Assembly (NCBI RefSeq): GCF_014196535.1
Contig: NZ_JACIDU010000010.1
Coordinates: 1 to 64,000, forward strand
Reading direction: 5' to 3'
Length of the DNA stretch: 64,000 nt
Source: Allorhizobium borbori
GTDB lineage: Bacteria > Pseudomonadota > Alphaproteobacteria > Rhizobiales > Rhizobiaceae
The notes under the pieces are model-generated. The model searched no databases. It was given only the letters and a program-made list of their open reading frames with translations, and had not been told where the DNA came from. The position numbers and the translations under genes were made by a program. Positions 1-8,073 of this stretch are shown one piece after another (within the stretch, counting starts at the first letter, position 1; every line of letters starts with the position of its first letter).

Positions 1-354
1 CCGCCAGTCTCAGGAGCGAGTTCGTCGGTCGCCAGCAGCGCCGCCGCCCTCGTCAGTGACACGGCTTATAGAACCACCACACCCAAACCGTCAACATCCA
101 ATTTCATCCAATCGTCACTTTTCTTATAAGTAATTGATATTTAATGGAATATTTCGACATGCCTTGAGCAAACCATCGAAAACAGCGTCGAAACAGGCCG
201 GACATCCGCGTCTGGCCTGCTCTCGCCGCGCGCCACAAGCTGAACCTTGCCAAGCCCATATCGCTGGGGCAAAGTCCGCGCTCTTGCCACAGGGCTAATC
301 TCTATAATGCAATGACCGGCACAGCGGTTCCGCCGCGTGTTCCAAGGAGTTTTC
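1..354. other. Intergenic region between rRNA leader and ocd-family gene
   Basis: Positions 1-64 are the putative rRNA leader (minus strand). The stretch 100-300 is AT-richer than its surroundings and has no credible gene. A TATAAT hexamer at 303-308 could be the -10 of the following plus-strand gene, but no good -35 stands at the right distance. Nothing else is visible. Confidence 0.5.
65..94 (-). promoter_or_regulatory. rRNA operon promoter (core)
   Basis: On the minus strand a -35 TTGACG (89-94) and a -10 TATAAG (65-70) are separated by 18 bases. The downstream sequence (64-1) is a GC-rich leader without an open reading frame. The -10 and the leader beginning agree with my memory of promoters upstream of 16S rRNA in Rhizobiaceae, and a ribosomal RNA operon is expected at this place next to the ornithine cyclodeaminase/hrpB genes. 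The 16S gene itself would start beyond the left edge, so this assignment is inference. Confidence 0.6.
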
Positions 355-1305
355 ATGCGGGTTCTCGACCTCGAAGCCACAAGGGCGGCTCTGCCCTGGG
401 CCGATCTGATCAATGCGATTGAAGCCATGTTTGCGGGCGAATGTGTTATGCCGCTTCGCCACCACCACGATGTCGAGGTGCCCGGCGAAGCGAATGCGAC
501 CTTCCTGATGATGCCTGCCTGGGTGCCGGGCCGCTATATAGGCGTGAAGGTACTCTCGGTTTTCCCGGACAATCATCTGCGCGCGCTTCCGGCGATCTTC
601 GGCACCTATCTTCTGTCCTCCGGCAAGACGGGCGAGATGTTGATGGCTGTCGAGGGCGGCGAACTGACGGCACGACGCACGGCTGCGACTTCGGCACTCG
701 CGGCCAGGTATCTGGCGCAACCGGATGCCGAAGAGCTTTTGGTGGTTGGTGCCGGCCGGCTTTCGCTCAATCTCATTCAGGCCCATGCGAGCGTTCTGCC
801 CTTGAAACGCTTCCGCATCTGGGCGCGGCGCCTTGAAGCCGCGGAAAAGACGGCGGCGGAAGCGCGGGCGCTGGGCTTTGCCGCCGAGGCTGTGTCTGAT
901 CTCGAAGCAGCGGTTCGCCATGCGGATATCGTTTCCTGCTGCACCCTGTCTTCGGAACCGCTGGTGCATGGCGAGTGGTTGAAGCCCGGCGCCCATCTCG
1001 ACCTGATCGGCGCCTTCAAACCCACCATGCGCGAATGCGATGATGAAGCTGTTCGTCGCGCGGAAATCCACGTCGATACCTATGAAGGTGCGCTGCACGA
1101 GGGCGGCGACCTCGTTCAACCGCTTCTGAACGGCGTCATCATTCGCAGCGACATCCGTTCCGAACTTTCTGAACTCGTGCGCGGCAAAAAGCCGGGCCGC
1201 ACGGATCCTTCGGCGATCACGCTGTTCAAATCGGTCGGTGCGGCGCTGGAAGACCTGGCAGGCGCCATTCTCGCCTATGAGCGTACGACCGGCAAAACCG
1301 CGTAA
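355..1305 (+). CDS. Ornithine cyclodeaminase / mu-crystallin family protein
   Basis: 316 aa. Members of this NAD(P)-dependent family include ornithine cyclodeaminase, alanine dehydrogenase and delta-1-pyrroline-2-carboxylate reductase, and the substrate cannot be fixed from sequence alone. The Rossmann glycine motif VVGAGRLS (about residue 132) follows the family-typical segment GGELTARRTAATSALAARYL. The dinucleotide loop reads GAGRLS instead of the commoner GxGxQA. The ATG at 355 is chosen because AAGGAG (344-349) sits 5 bases upstream; an in-frame GTG at 337 lacks such a site. It ends 8 bases before hrpB, so the two are probably cotranscribed. Confidence 0.85.
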   Translation: MRVLDLEATRAALPWADLINAIEAMFAGECVMPLRHHHDVEVPGEANATFLMMPAWVPGRYIGVKVLSVFPDNHLRALPAIFGTYLLSSGKTGEMLMAVEGGELTARRTAATSALAARYLAQPDAEELLVVGAGRLSLNLIQAHASVLPLKRFRIWARRLEAAEKTAAEARALGFAAEAVSDLEAAVRHADIVSCCTLSSEPLVHGEWLKPGAHLDLIGAFKPTMRECDDEAVRRAEIHVDTYEGALHEGGDLVQPLLNGVIIRSDIRSELSELVRGKKPGRTDPSAITLFKSVGAALEDLAGAILAYERTTGKTA

Positions 1306-1313
1306 GACAAAGA

Positions 1314-3788
1314 ATGGCATTTTCACGTGAATCACTGCCCGTCTTGCCCGTGTCCGCGGTTTTGCCGGAAATCGGCAAGGCGCTGGCCGGCGAGGGGCGC
1401 GCCGTTCTTTCCGCACCGCCCGGCGCGGGCAAGACGACGCTCGTGCCGCTTTATCTGCTGGGCGAGACCTGGCGGGGTGACGGCAGGATCGTGCTGCTGG
1501 AGCCCCGCCGTCTGGCCGCGCGCGCTGCGGCCGGACGCATGGCCGAACTGGCGAGCGAGCCGGTCGGGGAAACGGTCGGCTATCGCATGCGCCTCGACAG
1601 CCGCATTTCCACCCGCACCCGCATCGAGGTGGTGACGGAGGGCGTCTTCGCACGCATGGTGCTGGACGATCCGGAACTGGCAGGCGTGGCGGCGGTGATT
1701 TTCGACGAGTTCCATGAGCGTTCGCTGGACGCGGATTTCGGGCTGGCGCTGGCGCTTGACGTGCAATCGGCGCTACGCCCGGATCTGCGCATTCTCGTGA
1801 TGTCGGCAACGCTCGATGTCGACCGGGTCGGCGAACTGCTGGGCAATCCGACCGCCATCGAAAGCATGGGGCGCTCCTTTCCCGTCGATGTCCGCCACAG
1901 CGACCGACCGGCCGGCGAAAGGATCGAGGATACGATGGCGCGCGCCATCCGCGAGGCTCATGCCTCTTCCGCCGGTTCCATCCTTGCCTTTTTGCCGGGG
2001 CAGGCGGAGATCCTGCGCACCGCCGAGCGGCTGGAAGGCCGGTTCGGGCCGGACACGGATATCACGCCGCTTTATGGCAACCTGACGCAGAAGGAGCAGG
2101 ATGCCGCCATCCGGCCCGCACCCGCTGGACGCCGCAAGATCGTGCTGGCAACGTCCATTGCCGAAACCTCTATCACCATCGATGGCGTCAGCATCGTCAT
2201 CGATAGCGGATTGCAGCGGTTGCCGGTGTTCGAGCCGGCCACGGGCATCACCCGGCTGGAAACCGTGCGGGTGTCAAAAGCCTCCGCCGACCAGCGGGCG
2301 GGCCGCGCGGGGCGAACCGGGCCGGGCACCGCCATTCGTCTGTGGCATCCGGGGCAGACGGCAGCACTTCAGGCCTTTACGCCGCCGCAGATTCTGTCCA
2401 GCGATCTGACGGCGCTGGTTCTCGACATGGCCCATTGGGGCGTGAAGGACCCTGCGGGGCTCGCCTTCATCGACCCGCCTCCGCCGACGGCCTTCACGGA
2501 GGCGCGCAATCTGCTCATCCTACTCGGCGCACTCGATGAAAGCGGTGATCTGACCGAGAACGGAAAGCGCATCCGTTCGCTGGCGCTGCCACCGCGCCTT
2601 GCGGCCATGGCCGTCGCTGCCGCCGCTGAGGGACAAGCACTCGAAGCCTGCCTTCTTGGAGTTCTGCTCACCGAACAGGGCCTTGGTGGTCAGAGCCCCG
2701 ATCTTGAAGACCGGTTGCGCCGCTTCAAGGGTGAAAAGGGGCCGCGCGCGGAAGCAGCCCGACGGCTGGCGATGCGGCTGGCCGAAACGCTACAACCCGG
2801 CGCCCGCAAGACGGAAGAGGCCGCGCGTCCCGGTGCGCTTCTGCTGCACGCCTTTCCGGACCGTATCGCGCTTCAGCGCAGCGGGCGCGGGCGTTTCGTT
2901 CTGGCGAACGGACGCGGCGGCGAACTGGACCAAACGGAACGGCTTTCCGCCGCCGAGATGCTGGTGGTGGCCGATCTGACCGGGCGTGCCGCCCAACCAC
3001 GTATTCTGGCAGCAGCGGAAATCAGCCGTGCGGAGGTGGAACGGGAGTTGAAGCCCGCGATCCGGCGCGAGGAGCAATGCCTGTTCGACCGGGACAGCCG
3101 GCAGGTGCGGGCACGGCGCGTCACGCGGCTTGGTGCGCTGGTGCTGGAGGAAACGCCCCTGCCCCGCCCGACCGGCTCGAAGGCGGCCAAGGCGCTGGCC
3201 GACGGCGTGCGACTGCTCGGGCTTGCCGCCCTGCTCTTCGGCAAGGAGGCAGGCCAGCTTCGTGATCGCATCGGGTTTCTGCACCGGGCACTGGGCGAAC
3301 CCTGGCCGGACATGAGCGACGAGGCGCTGATCGCACGGCTTGACGAATGGTTCGAGCCCTTCCAGCACGAGACGCGCGGTCTGGACGACGTGAAATCCGG
3401 CAGCCTGACGGAAGGGTTGATGTCGCTGGTGCCGCATGCGGTGAGCCGCGATCTGGCCCGGTTGGCGCCGACCCATTTCGAAGCCCCAACCGGGCAAAGG
3501 CATCCCATCCATTACGATGGCGCCGAGCCGCTTCTGTCCATCCGCGTGCAGGAACTCTACGGGCTGAAGGTGCATCCGTCCGTCGGGGCCGGTCGCCTGC
3601 CGCTGGTGCTGGAACTGACCTCCCCCGCCCATCGGCCGATCCAGACGACCCGTGACCTGCCGGGCTTCTGGGCGGGTTCGTGGAAGGATGTGCGCGCCGA
3701 TATGCGCGGCCGTTATCCCAAGCATCCATGGCCGGAAAACCCGGCTGACGCCGCCCCCACGACACGGGCGAAGCCGCGTGGTACATGA
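1314..3788 (+). CDS. hrpB: ATP-dependent helicase HrpB
   Basis: 824 aa, full length for the DEAH-box HrpB family of bacterial RNA-helicase-like proteins; the physiological substrate is not established. The Walker A motif APPGAGKTT (Lys40), the DEFH box at residues 131-134, the SATLD motif III and the QRAGRAGRTGPG motif VI are all present, followed by the HA2 region and the HrpB-specific C-terminal domain. Codons 3-7 coincide with a parS-like CACGTG site (1319-1334). The stop overlaps the first possible start of actS. Confidence 0.95.
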   Translation: MAFSRESLPVLPVSAVLPEIGKALAGEGRAVLSAPPGAGKTTLVPLYLLGETWRGDGRIVLLEPRRLAARAAAGRMAELASEPVGETVGYRMRLDSRISTRTRIEVVTEGVFARMVLDDPELAGVAAVIFDEFHERSLDADFGLALALDVQSALRPDLRILVMSATLDVDRVGELLGNPTAIESMGRSFPVDVRHSDRPAGERIEDTMARAIREAHASSAGSILAFLPGQAEILRTAERLEGRFGPDTDITPLYGNLTQKEQDAAIRPAPAGRRKIVLATSIAETSITIDGVSIVIDSGLQRLPVFEPATGITRLETVRVSKASADQRAGRAGRTGPGTAIRLWHPGQTAALQAFTPPQILSSDLTALVLDMAHWGVKDPAGLAFIDPPPPTAFTEARNLLILLGALDESGDLTENGKRIRSLALPPRLAAMAVAAAAEGQALEACLLGVLLTEQGLGGQSPDLEDRLRRFKGEKGPRAEAARRLAMRLAETLQPGARKTEEAARPGALLLHAFPDRIALQRSGRGRFVLANGRGGELDQTERLSAAEMLVVADLTGRAAQPRILAAAEISRAEVERELKPAIRREEQCLFDRDSRQVRARRVTRLGALVLEETPLPRPTGSKAAKALADGVRLLGLAALLFGKEAGQLRDRIGFLHRALGEPWPDMSDEALIARLDEWFEPFQHETRGLDDVKSGSLTEGLMSLVPHAVSRDLARLAPTHFEAPTGQRHPIHYDGAEPLLSIRVQELYGLKVHPSVGAGRLPLVLELTSPAHRPIQTTRDLPGFWAGSWKDVRADMRGRYPKHPWPENPADAAPTTRAKPRGT
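1319..1334. promoter_or_regulatory. parS-like CACGTG site inside hrpB
   Basis: ATTTTCACGTGAATCA matches the ParB target TGTTTCACGTGAAACA at 13 of 16 positions with an intact CACGTG core. It lies at the very start of the hrpB coding sequence (encoding FSRES). It is weaker than the sites near gyrB and aroE and is far from oriC, so it may be chance. Confidence 0.3.
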
Positions 3789-3814
3789 CGGCTGACGACA
3801 GCGAGGAGCAACGC

Positions 3815-5125
3815 ATGAATGCAACGCCGAATGATGCCAACGTGACCTTCGGGCATGATAGCCGGGCGCTTCGCCTGCACACGCTTTCCTGGCTGCGCTG
3901 GCTTGCCATCGGCGGCCAGACGGTGACAGTTCTGGCAGTGGCGCTGCTTCTGGGCTTTCCCGTTCCGCTGCCCACCTGCGTTGCGTTGATCGGGGGGCTC
4001 GCCGCGTTGAACCTCTTCATCTCGCTGCGCTACCCTTCCACCCAGCGACTTTCAGCGGAAGCGACGCTGGCGCTGCTTTCCATCGACCTGATCCAGTTGG
4101 CCGCGCTGCTCTACGTTACGGGCGGGCTCGGCAATCCCTTCGTGCCGCTGCTCTGCGTGCCTGTCATCATTTCCTTTGCCGCACAGCCGCTCCTCTATTC
4201 CTCGGTTCTGTTCGTGATCGCACTTTCGGCGACGACGGCCCAGGCCTTCTCCACCTTTCCGATTCCGTGGTATCCGGGCGAGGAACTGCATATCCAGCCG
4301 GTGATGCAGGTCGGCCTGTGGTGCGCCGTGGTTTCGACCATGGGTTTCGCCGCCTTCTATGTGTTCCGCATTTCCAGCGAAGCGACGCAGCTTGCCGATG
4401 CGCTTGCGGCGACCGAACTGGTGTTGCAGCGGGAAAAGCATCTGTCGCAGCTCGACGGACTGGCGGCGGCCGCAGCCCATGAACTCGGCACACCGCTGGC
4501 GACCATCAGCGTCGTTGCCAAGGAAATGGAGCGTGAACTGGAGCCCGACGACCGGTTCCGCGAGGACGTGGCCCTGCTGCGCAGCCAGAGCGAACGCTGC
4601 CGCGATATCCTGCGCCGGCTCACGTCGCTCTCCGCCGAGGGAGAGGAGCACATGCGCTTCCTGCCCCTCTCCTCACTGATCGAGGAGGTGATGGCACCGC
4701 ATCGCGAATTCGGCGTGGCACTTGAGCTGATCGAGAAATCCGAGCGGGCGGACGAACCGGTCGGCAACCGCAATCCCGGCATTCTTTACGGTCTGGGCAA
4801 CCTCATCGAAAACGCGGTCGATTTCGCCAAGAAAAGGGTCACCGTGACGGTGGAGCACAATCGCGAGCGCGTGACCCTGCTGATCTCCGATGACGGGCCG
4901 GGGTTTGCGCCAGATGTCCTCATTCATATCGGCGAGCCCTATGTGACCAAGCGAACCCGACCGGACAAGGCAGGTGGACTTGGGCTTGGCATGTTCATCG
5001 CCAAGACGCTTCTGGAACGCTCCGGCGCCCGGCTGGATTTTTTCAACGGTCCGGAAGAACGACCGGGGGCAAATGTGCGGATCGAGTGGCCGCGCTCGCG
5101 AATGGAAGCCATAAAACGAAAATGA
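3815..5125 (+). CDS. actS: Redox-sensing histidine kinase ActS (RegB/PrrB family)
   Basis: 436 aa. Membrane sensor kinase of the RegB/RegA type, which adjusts carbon, nitrogen and energy metabolism and, in rhizobia, acid tolerance to redox state through its partner ActR. The N-terminal half holds about six hydrophobic segments. The quinone-site heptapeptide GGLGNPF, the H-box AAHELGTPLATISV (His222), the RegB redox cysteine in SERCRDIL (Cys262), and the GLGNLIENAVDFA (N) and GLGLGMF (G2) ATPase motifs are all visible. ATG 3815 is preferred because GAGGAG (3803-3808) stands 6 bases upstream; an in-frame ATG at 3785 overlaps the hrpB stop and is the alternative. actR follows after 153 bp. Confidence 0.93.
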   Translation: MNATPNDANVTFGHDSRALRLHTLSWLRWLAIGGQTVTVLAVALLLGFPVPLPTCVALIGGLAALNLFISLRYPSTQRLSAEATLALLSIDLIQLAALLYVTGGLGNPFVPLLCVPVIISFAAQPLLYSSVLFVIALSATTAQAFSTFPIPWYPGEELHIQPVMQVGLWCAVVSTMGFAAFYVFRISSEATQLADALAATELVLQREKHLSQLDGLAAAAAHELGTPLATISVVAKEMERELEPDDRFREDVALLRSQSERCRDILRRLTSLSAEGEEHMRFLPLSSLIEEVMAPHREFGVALELIEKSERADEPVGNRNPGILYGLGNLIENAVDFAKKRVTVTVEHNRERVTLLISDDGPGFAPDVLIHIGEPYVTKRTRPDKAGGLGLGMFIAKTLLERSGARLDFFNGPEERPGANVRIEWPRSRMEAIKRK

Positions 5126-5278
5126 CTTTACCCGTCAGGAATTAATGGCCATAACCGTCTTCCGGGAAGGATTGCCTTTGCCGCATATGTCGCCTTGACA
5201 CATGCCGGCGGTGCAGGAAAAGAAGCGGTTGCCCGCCCGCCAGCGGGTTTCCGACGGCTTGAGAGGAATTGGTAAGCG

Positions 5279-5857
5279 ATGGTGGACAAAGGCCCGAACG
5301 GCGCACCCTCCACGTCCCAGACGGACAAGGAACATGAGGAAACCCTGCTGCTCGTCGATGACGACGGCCCGTTCCTGAGACGCCTTGCCCGCGCGATGGA
5401 AACGCGTGGCTTTGCCGTCGAGACCGCCGAATCGGTCTCCGAAGGCATTGCCAAGGTAAAGGCCCGGCCGCCGAAATATGCCGTCATCGACCTGAGGCTC
5501 GGCGATGGCAACGGTCTCGATGTCATCGAGGCGCTTCGCCAGACCGAAGCCGAAACCCGCGTCATCGTTCTGACAGGCTATGGCAACATCGCCACCGCCG
5601 TGACCGCGGTCAAACTCGGCGCACTCGACTATCTCGCCAAGCCCGCCGATGCCGACGATATCTACCATGCGCTGACGCAGCGTCCTGGCGAACGGGCCGA
5701 AGTGCCGGAGAACCCCATGTCCGCAGACCGGGTGCGGTGGGAACATATTCAGCGCGTCTATGAAATGTGCGAGCGCAACGTTTCTGAAACGGCCCGCCGT
5801 CTGAACATGCACCGTCGCACGCTGCAGCGCATTCTTGCCAAGCGCGCCCCGAAATAA
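5279..5857 (+). CDS. actR: Response regulator ActR (RegA/PrrA family)
   Basis: 192 aa. DNA-binding partner of ActS. The receiver domain shows the acidic pair LLVDDD, the phospho-acceptor Asp71 in AVIDLRLGDG, Thr in VLTGYG and Lys in YLAKPAD. A short linker leads to a Fis-type helix-turn-helix at the C-terminus (NVSETARRLNMHRRTLQRIL), nearly invariant in RegA proteins. GAGAGGAA precedes the ATG by about ten bases. The 153-bp gap from actS leaves room for its own promoter. The gene converges on mmcB with 24 bases between the stops. Confidence 0.95.
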   Translation: MVDKGPNGAPSTSQTDKEHEETLLLVDDDGPFLRRLARAMETRGFAVETAESVSEGIAKVKARPPKYAVIDLRLGDGNGLDVIEALRQTEAETRVIVLTGYGNIATAVTAVKLGALDYLAKPADADDIYHALTQRPGERAEVPENPMSADRVRWEHIQRVYEMCERNVSETARRLNMHRRTLQRILAKRAPK

Positions 5858-5881
5858 GGGCGCCAGCACGACATCACAGCC

Positions 5882-6382
5882 TCATTCGGGCAACATCCCT
5901 GGATTCCAGTCAGCCCCGGCGGCCCATTCGGCCGCCATCAACCGGCGCGCGGCAGCCCGCGAGAAGTTCAGCATCGCGGATTTGCGCGTGGCCGGCGGCA
6001 ACCGGTGTTCCGGCGCCTCGCGCAAGAGATGCGCGCCATATCCATCCGAGATGAAAAGACCGCATTCTTCCGGGAATATATCCGCCGGCACACCTCCATG
6101 GGTGGCGAAGAACAGCCGATCGCAGTGAGCGCGGTAATCAGGCCATTTGCGGTCGGTACGGAAGTCGGCAATCGAGGACTTGATCTCGATGATCCAGATC
6201 TCCCCCTTGTCCGAAACGCTGATGAGATCGGCTCGCCGACCGCTGGCCAGCGGCAGTTCCGGCAGCGTGGCGTGGCGCATCTCCTCAAGAAGGCGCTGAA
6301 CGCCCCGGCGCACCAGAAGCGCCGCCTCCGACTGGCGACCATCGATAAGGGGGCCGGAGCCCGATAGACTGATCAGTGTCAT
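5882..6382 (-). CDS. mmcB: DNA repair protein MmcB-related (PD-(D/E)XK nuclease-like)
   Basis: 166 aa. Resembles the alphaproteobacterial MmcB family (formerly DUF1052), linked in Caulobacter to mitomycin C resistance. The core GRRADLISVSDKG...WIIEIKSSIADF has the D-x(n)-ExK layout of PD-(D/E)XK nucleases, followed by the conserved KWPDYRAHCDRLFFA. ATG 6382 is chosen because AGGA stands just upstream (minus strand) and the translation before it lacks family similarity. The upstream region carries a perfect 16-bp palindrome (6405-6420); I saw no GTTC-N7-GTTC LexA box there. Confidence 0.85.
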   Translation of the reverse strand: MTLISLSGSGPLIDGRQSEAALLVRRGVQRLLEEMRHATLPELPLASGRRADLISVSDKGEIWIIEIKSSIADFRTDRKWPDYRAHCDRLFFATHGGVPADIFPEECGLFISDGYGAHLLREAPEHRLPPATRKSAMLNFSRAAARRLMAAEWAAGADWNPGMLPE

Positions 6383-6404
6383 GCGTCCTAACCCGCGGCT
6401 GGAA

Positions 6405-6420
6405 TGCAACATATGTTGCA
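6405..6420. promoter_or_regulatory. Perfect 16-bp palindrome upstream of mmcB
   Basis: TGCAACATATGTTGCA is fully self-complementary and begins 23 bases upstream of the mmcB ATG, in the divergent spacer shared with the L,D-transpeptidase gene (start 6565). Position and symmetry fit a dimeric repressor or activator site. The cognate protein is not recognised. Confidence 0.45.
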
Positions 6421-6564
6421 AAAAGGCCATGGCCGATAAAATTAGACTCGTGGGCCGCGATAGCCCGCAACGGCGGCTTGCCAAGCCCGGTCTTATCGAA
6501 AATAACCTTTTGACAGGAGCGGTTGCTGCACCGCCGAATCATCCTGTTTCACGAAGAGAATATC

Positions 6565-7254
6565 ATGCGCGCCCGCAATGTCCTGACTTTGTCCAGTCTG
6601 GCAGCAATGCTTGCCTTGGCCGGTTGCTCCACCACGTCTGAAACCGCTTCCGCCGACAACAAGGCGCCGGCAGTCGAGACGGCGAAGATCGAAACGAACC
6701 AGATCTTCTCCGATTCCTACGGCGCGGTGACCGATGCCGGCTATGCCCTGCCGGCCATTCCAATCAACAAGGTCAACAAGCAGTTCCACCGCCAGGTGGT
6801 TGAATACTCCACGTCGGAAAAGCCGGGCACCATCGTCGTCGATACGCCGAAGCGCTTCCTCTATTACGTACTGCCGGGCGGCAAGGCCGTTCGTTACGGC
6901 ATCGGCGTCGGCAAGGCCGGCTTTGCCTGGAAGGGCGAGGCCTATGTCGCCTGGAAGCAGGAATGGCCGACCTGGCATCCGCCGAAGGAAATGGCAGGCC
7001 GCAAGCCGGAAGTCGCCAAGTATGTCGAGAACGGCATGGGCCCGAGCATCACGAACCCGCTGGGCGCCCGCGCCATGTATCTCTTCGATGACAAGGGCCG
7101 CGACACGCTGTTTCGCCTGCACGGCACGCCGGAATGGGCCTCCATCGGCACGGCTGCTTCCTCGGGCTGCATCCGCCTCATCAACCAGGACGTCATCGAC
7201 CTTTACAGCCGCGTCCGTCCGGGCCGTGGCACCCGCGTCGTCGTTCTCCAGTAA
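6565..7254 (+). CDS. L,D-transpeptidase (YkuD), lipoprotein
   Basis: 229 aa. Periplasmic peptidoglycan-modifying enzyme that forms 3-3 crosslinks or anchors proteins to the wall. The N-terminus is a lipoprotein signal ending in the lipobox LALAGC. The YkuD domain spans roughly residues 85-225 with the catalytic signature HGTPEWASIG...SSGCIRL (nucleophile Cys202). ATG 6565 is selected since it begins the signal peptide; an upstream in-frame start at 6523 would place 14 uncharged or acidic residues before it. A strong intrinsic terminator follows at 7281. Rhizobiaceae carry many paralogues, so no symbol is given. Confidence 0.92.
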   Translation: MRARNVLTLSSLAAMLALAGCSTTSETASADNKAPAVETAKIETNQIFSDSYGAVTDAGYALPAIPINKVNKQFHRQVVEYSTSEKPGTIVVDTPKRFLYYVLPGGKAVRYGIGVGKAGFAWKGEAYVAWKQEWPTWHPPKEMAGRKPEVAKYVENGMGPSITNPLGARAMYLFDDKGRDTLFRLHGTPEWASIGTAASSGCIRLINQDVIDLYSRVRPGRGTRVVVLQ

Positions 7255-7280
7255 GGACCGCCGCAAGACCTCTTCGAGAA

Positions 7281-7307
7281 GCCGCCGGAGCGATCCGGCG
7301 GCTTTTT
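7281..7307 (+). terminator. Intrinsic terminator after L,D-transpeptidase gene
   Basis: A 9-bp perfect stem (GCCGCCGGA / TCCGGCGGC) with a GCGA loop is followed by TTTTT, 26 bases after the stop codon. Confidence 0.9.
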
Positions 7308-7400
7308 CGTTTGGCATAGCGCTTGCGGCATTGCCGGCGCCTTCTTTTTTTGCGACCTTCGGCTGAGCCGCCCTATCCGGCATCACAAGGATCGGAAACC

Positions 7401-8018
7401 ATGCCTTCCATCGAGGTCTTGCTTGCCTTCGCCGTCACCACGGCGGTGTTCGCCTTCATTCCCGGCCCGGCCATGCTTTATGCCGCCGCCCGGACGATGG
7501 CTGGCGGTCGCAAGGCCGGGTTGATGGCAGTGCTTGGCATTCACACTGGCGCCTATGTCCATATCATCGCGGCGGCGGCGGGGCTTTCCGTGCTTTTCCA
7601 CGCTGCGCCGCTCATCTACATGGGCGTGAAGATGGCCGGGGCTGCCTATCTCGTCTGGCTTGGCATCTCGCTGTTTCGCGCACCGGACATGGAAGGCCCC
7701 GCGCCGAAGGCCGGCTTCCGCGCCTTCATCGAGAGCGTGACCGTCGAGATCCTCAATCCGAAGACGATCATCTTCTTCACCGCCTTCCTGCCGCAATTCA
7801 TTGACAGCAAAGCGGCCCTGCCAGTCTGGATGCAGTTCGCAGTGCTGGGCGTGGCGATCAACCTCATCTTCACACTTGCTGACGTGGTCTGCGTCTTTCT
7901 CGCGGGATTGATCGTCTCGCGGCTGAGGCGGTCGAGCGCCGTCCAGCGCCTGACCCGCAAAGCGGGCGGAACCCTGCTGATCGGGCTCGGAGCCCATCTT
8001 GCCCTTCAGAAAAGCTGA
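7401..8018 (+). CDS. LysE/RhtB family amino acid exporter
   Basis: 205 aa. Inner-membrane efflux protein of the LysE/RhtB superfamily; the exported amino acid or derivative is unknown. About six hydrophobic segments are visible, with the family hallmark FIPGPAMLYAAARTMAGGRKAG near residues 17-37 and the conserved ILNPKTIIFFTAFLPQF around residues 120-140. The ATG at 7401 has AAGGA 9 bases upstream; the longer frame starting at 7323 begins with non-conserved residues just past the preceding terminator. It converges with glcB. Confidence 0.9.
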   Translation: MPSIEVLLAFAVTTAVFAFIPGPAMLYAAARTMAGGRKAGLMAVLGIHTGAYVHIIAAAAGLSVLFHAAPLIYMGVKMAGAAYLVWLGISLFRAPDMEGPAPKAGFRAFIESVTVEILNPKTIIFFTAFLPQFIDSKAALPVWMQFAVLGVAINLIFTLADVVCVFLAGLIVSRLRRSSAVQRLTRKAGGTLLIGLGAHLALQKS

Positions 8019-8021
8019 ACG

Positions 8022-8049
8022 GAAAAGGGGCCGCCCTTCGGCAGCCCCT
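8022..8049 (-). terminator. Probable terminator of glcB
   Basis: Read on the minus strand, AGGGGCTGC pairs with GCGGCCCCT (one mismatch) around a CGAAGG loop and is followed by TTTTCC, 25 bases downstream of the glcB stop. Confidence 0.6.
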
Positions 8050-8073
8050 CGTCAGTTCATCAACACTCGAACC

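Noticed and set aside
295-1809. 504-aa minus-strand open frame over the ocd-family gene and the hrpB start
   Set aside because: Arg/Pro-rich translation without any known motif; it is antisense to two well-supported genes.
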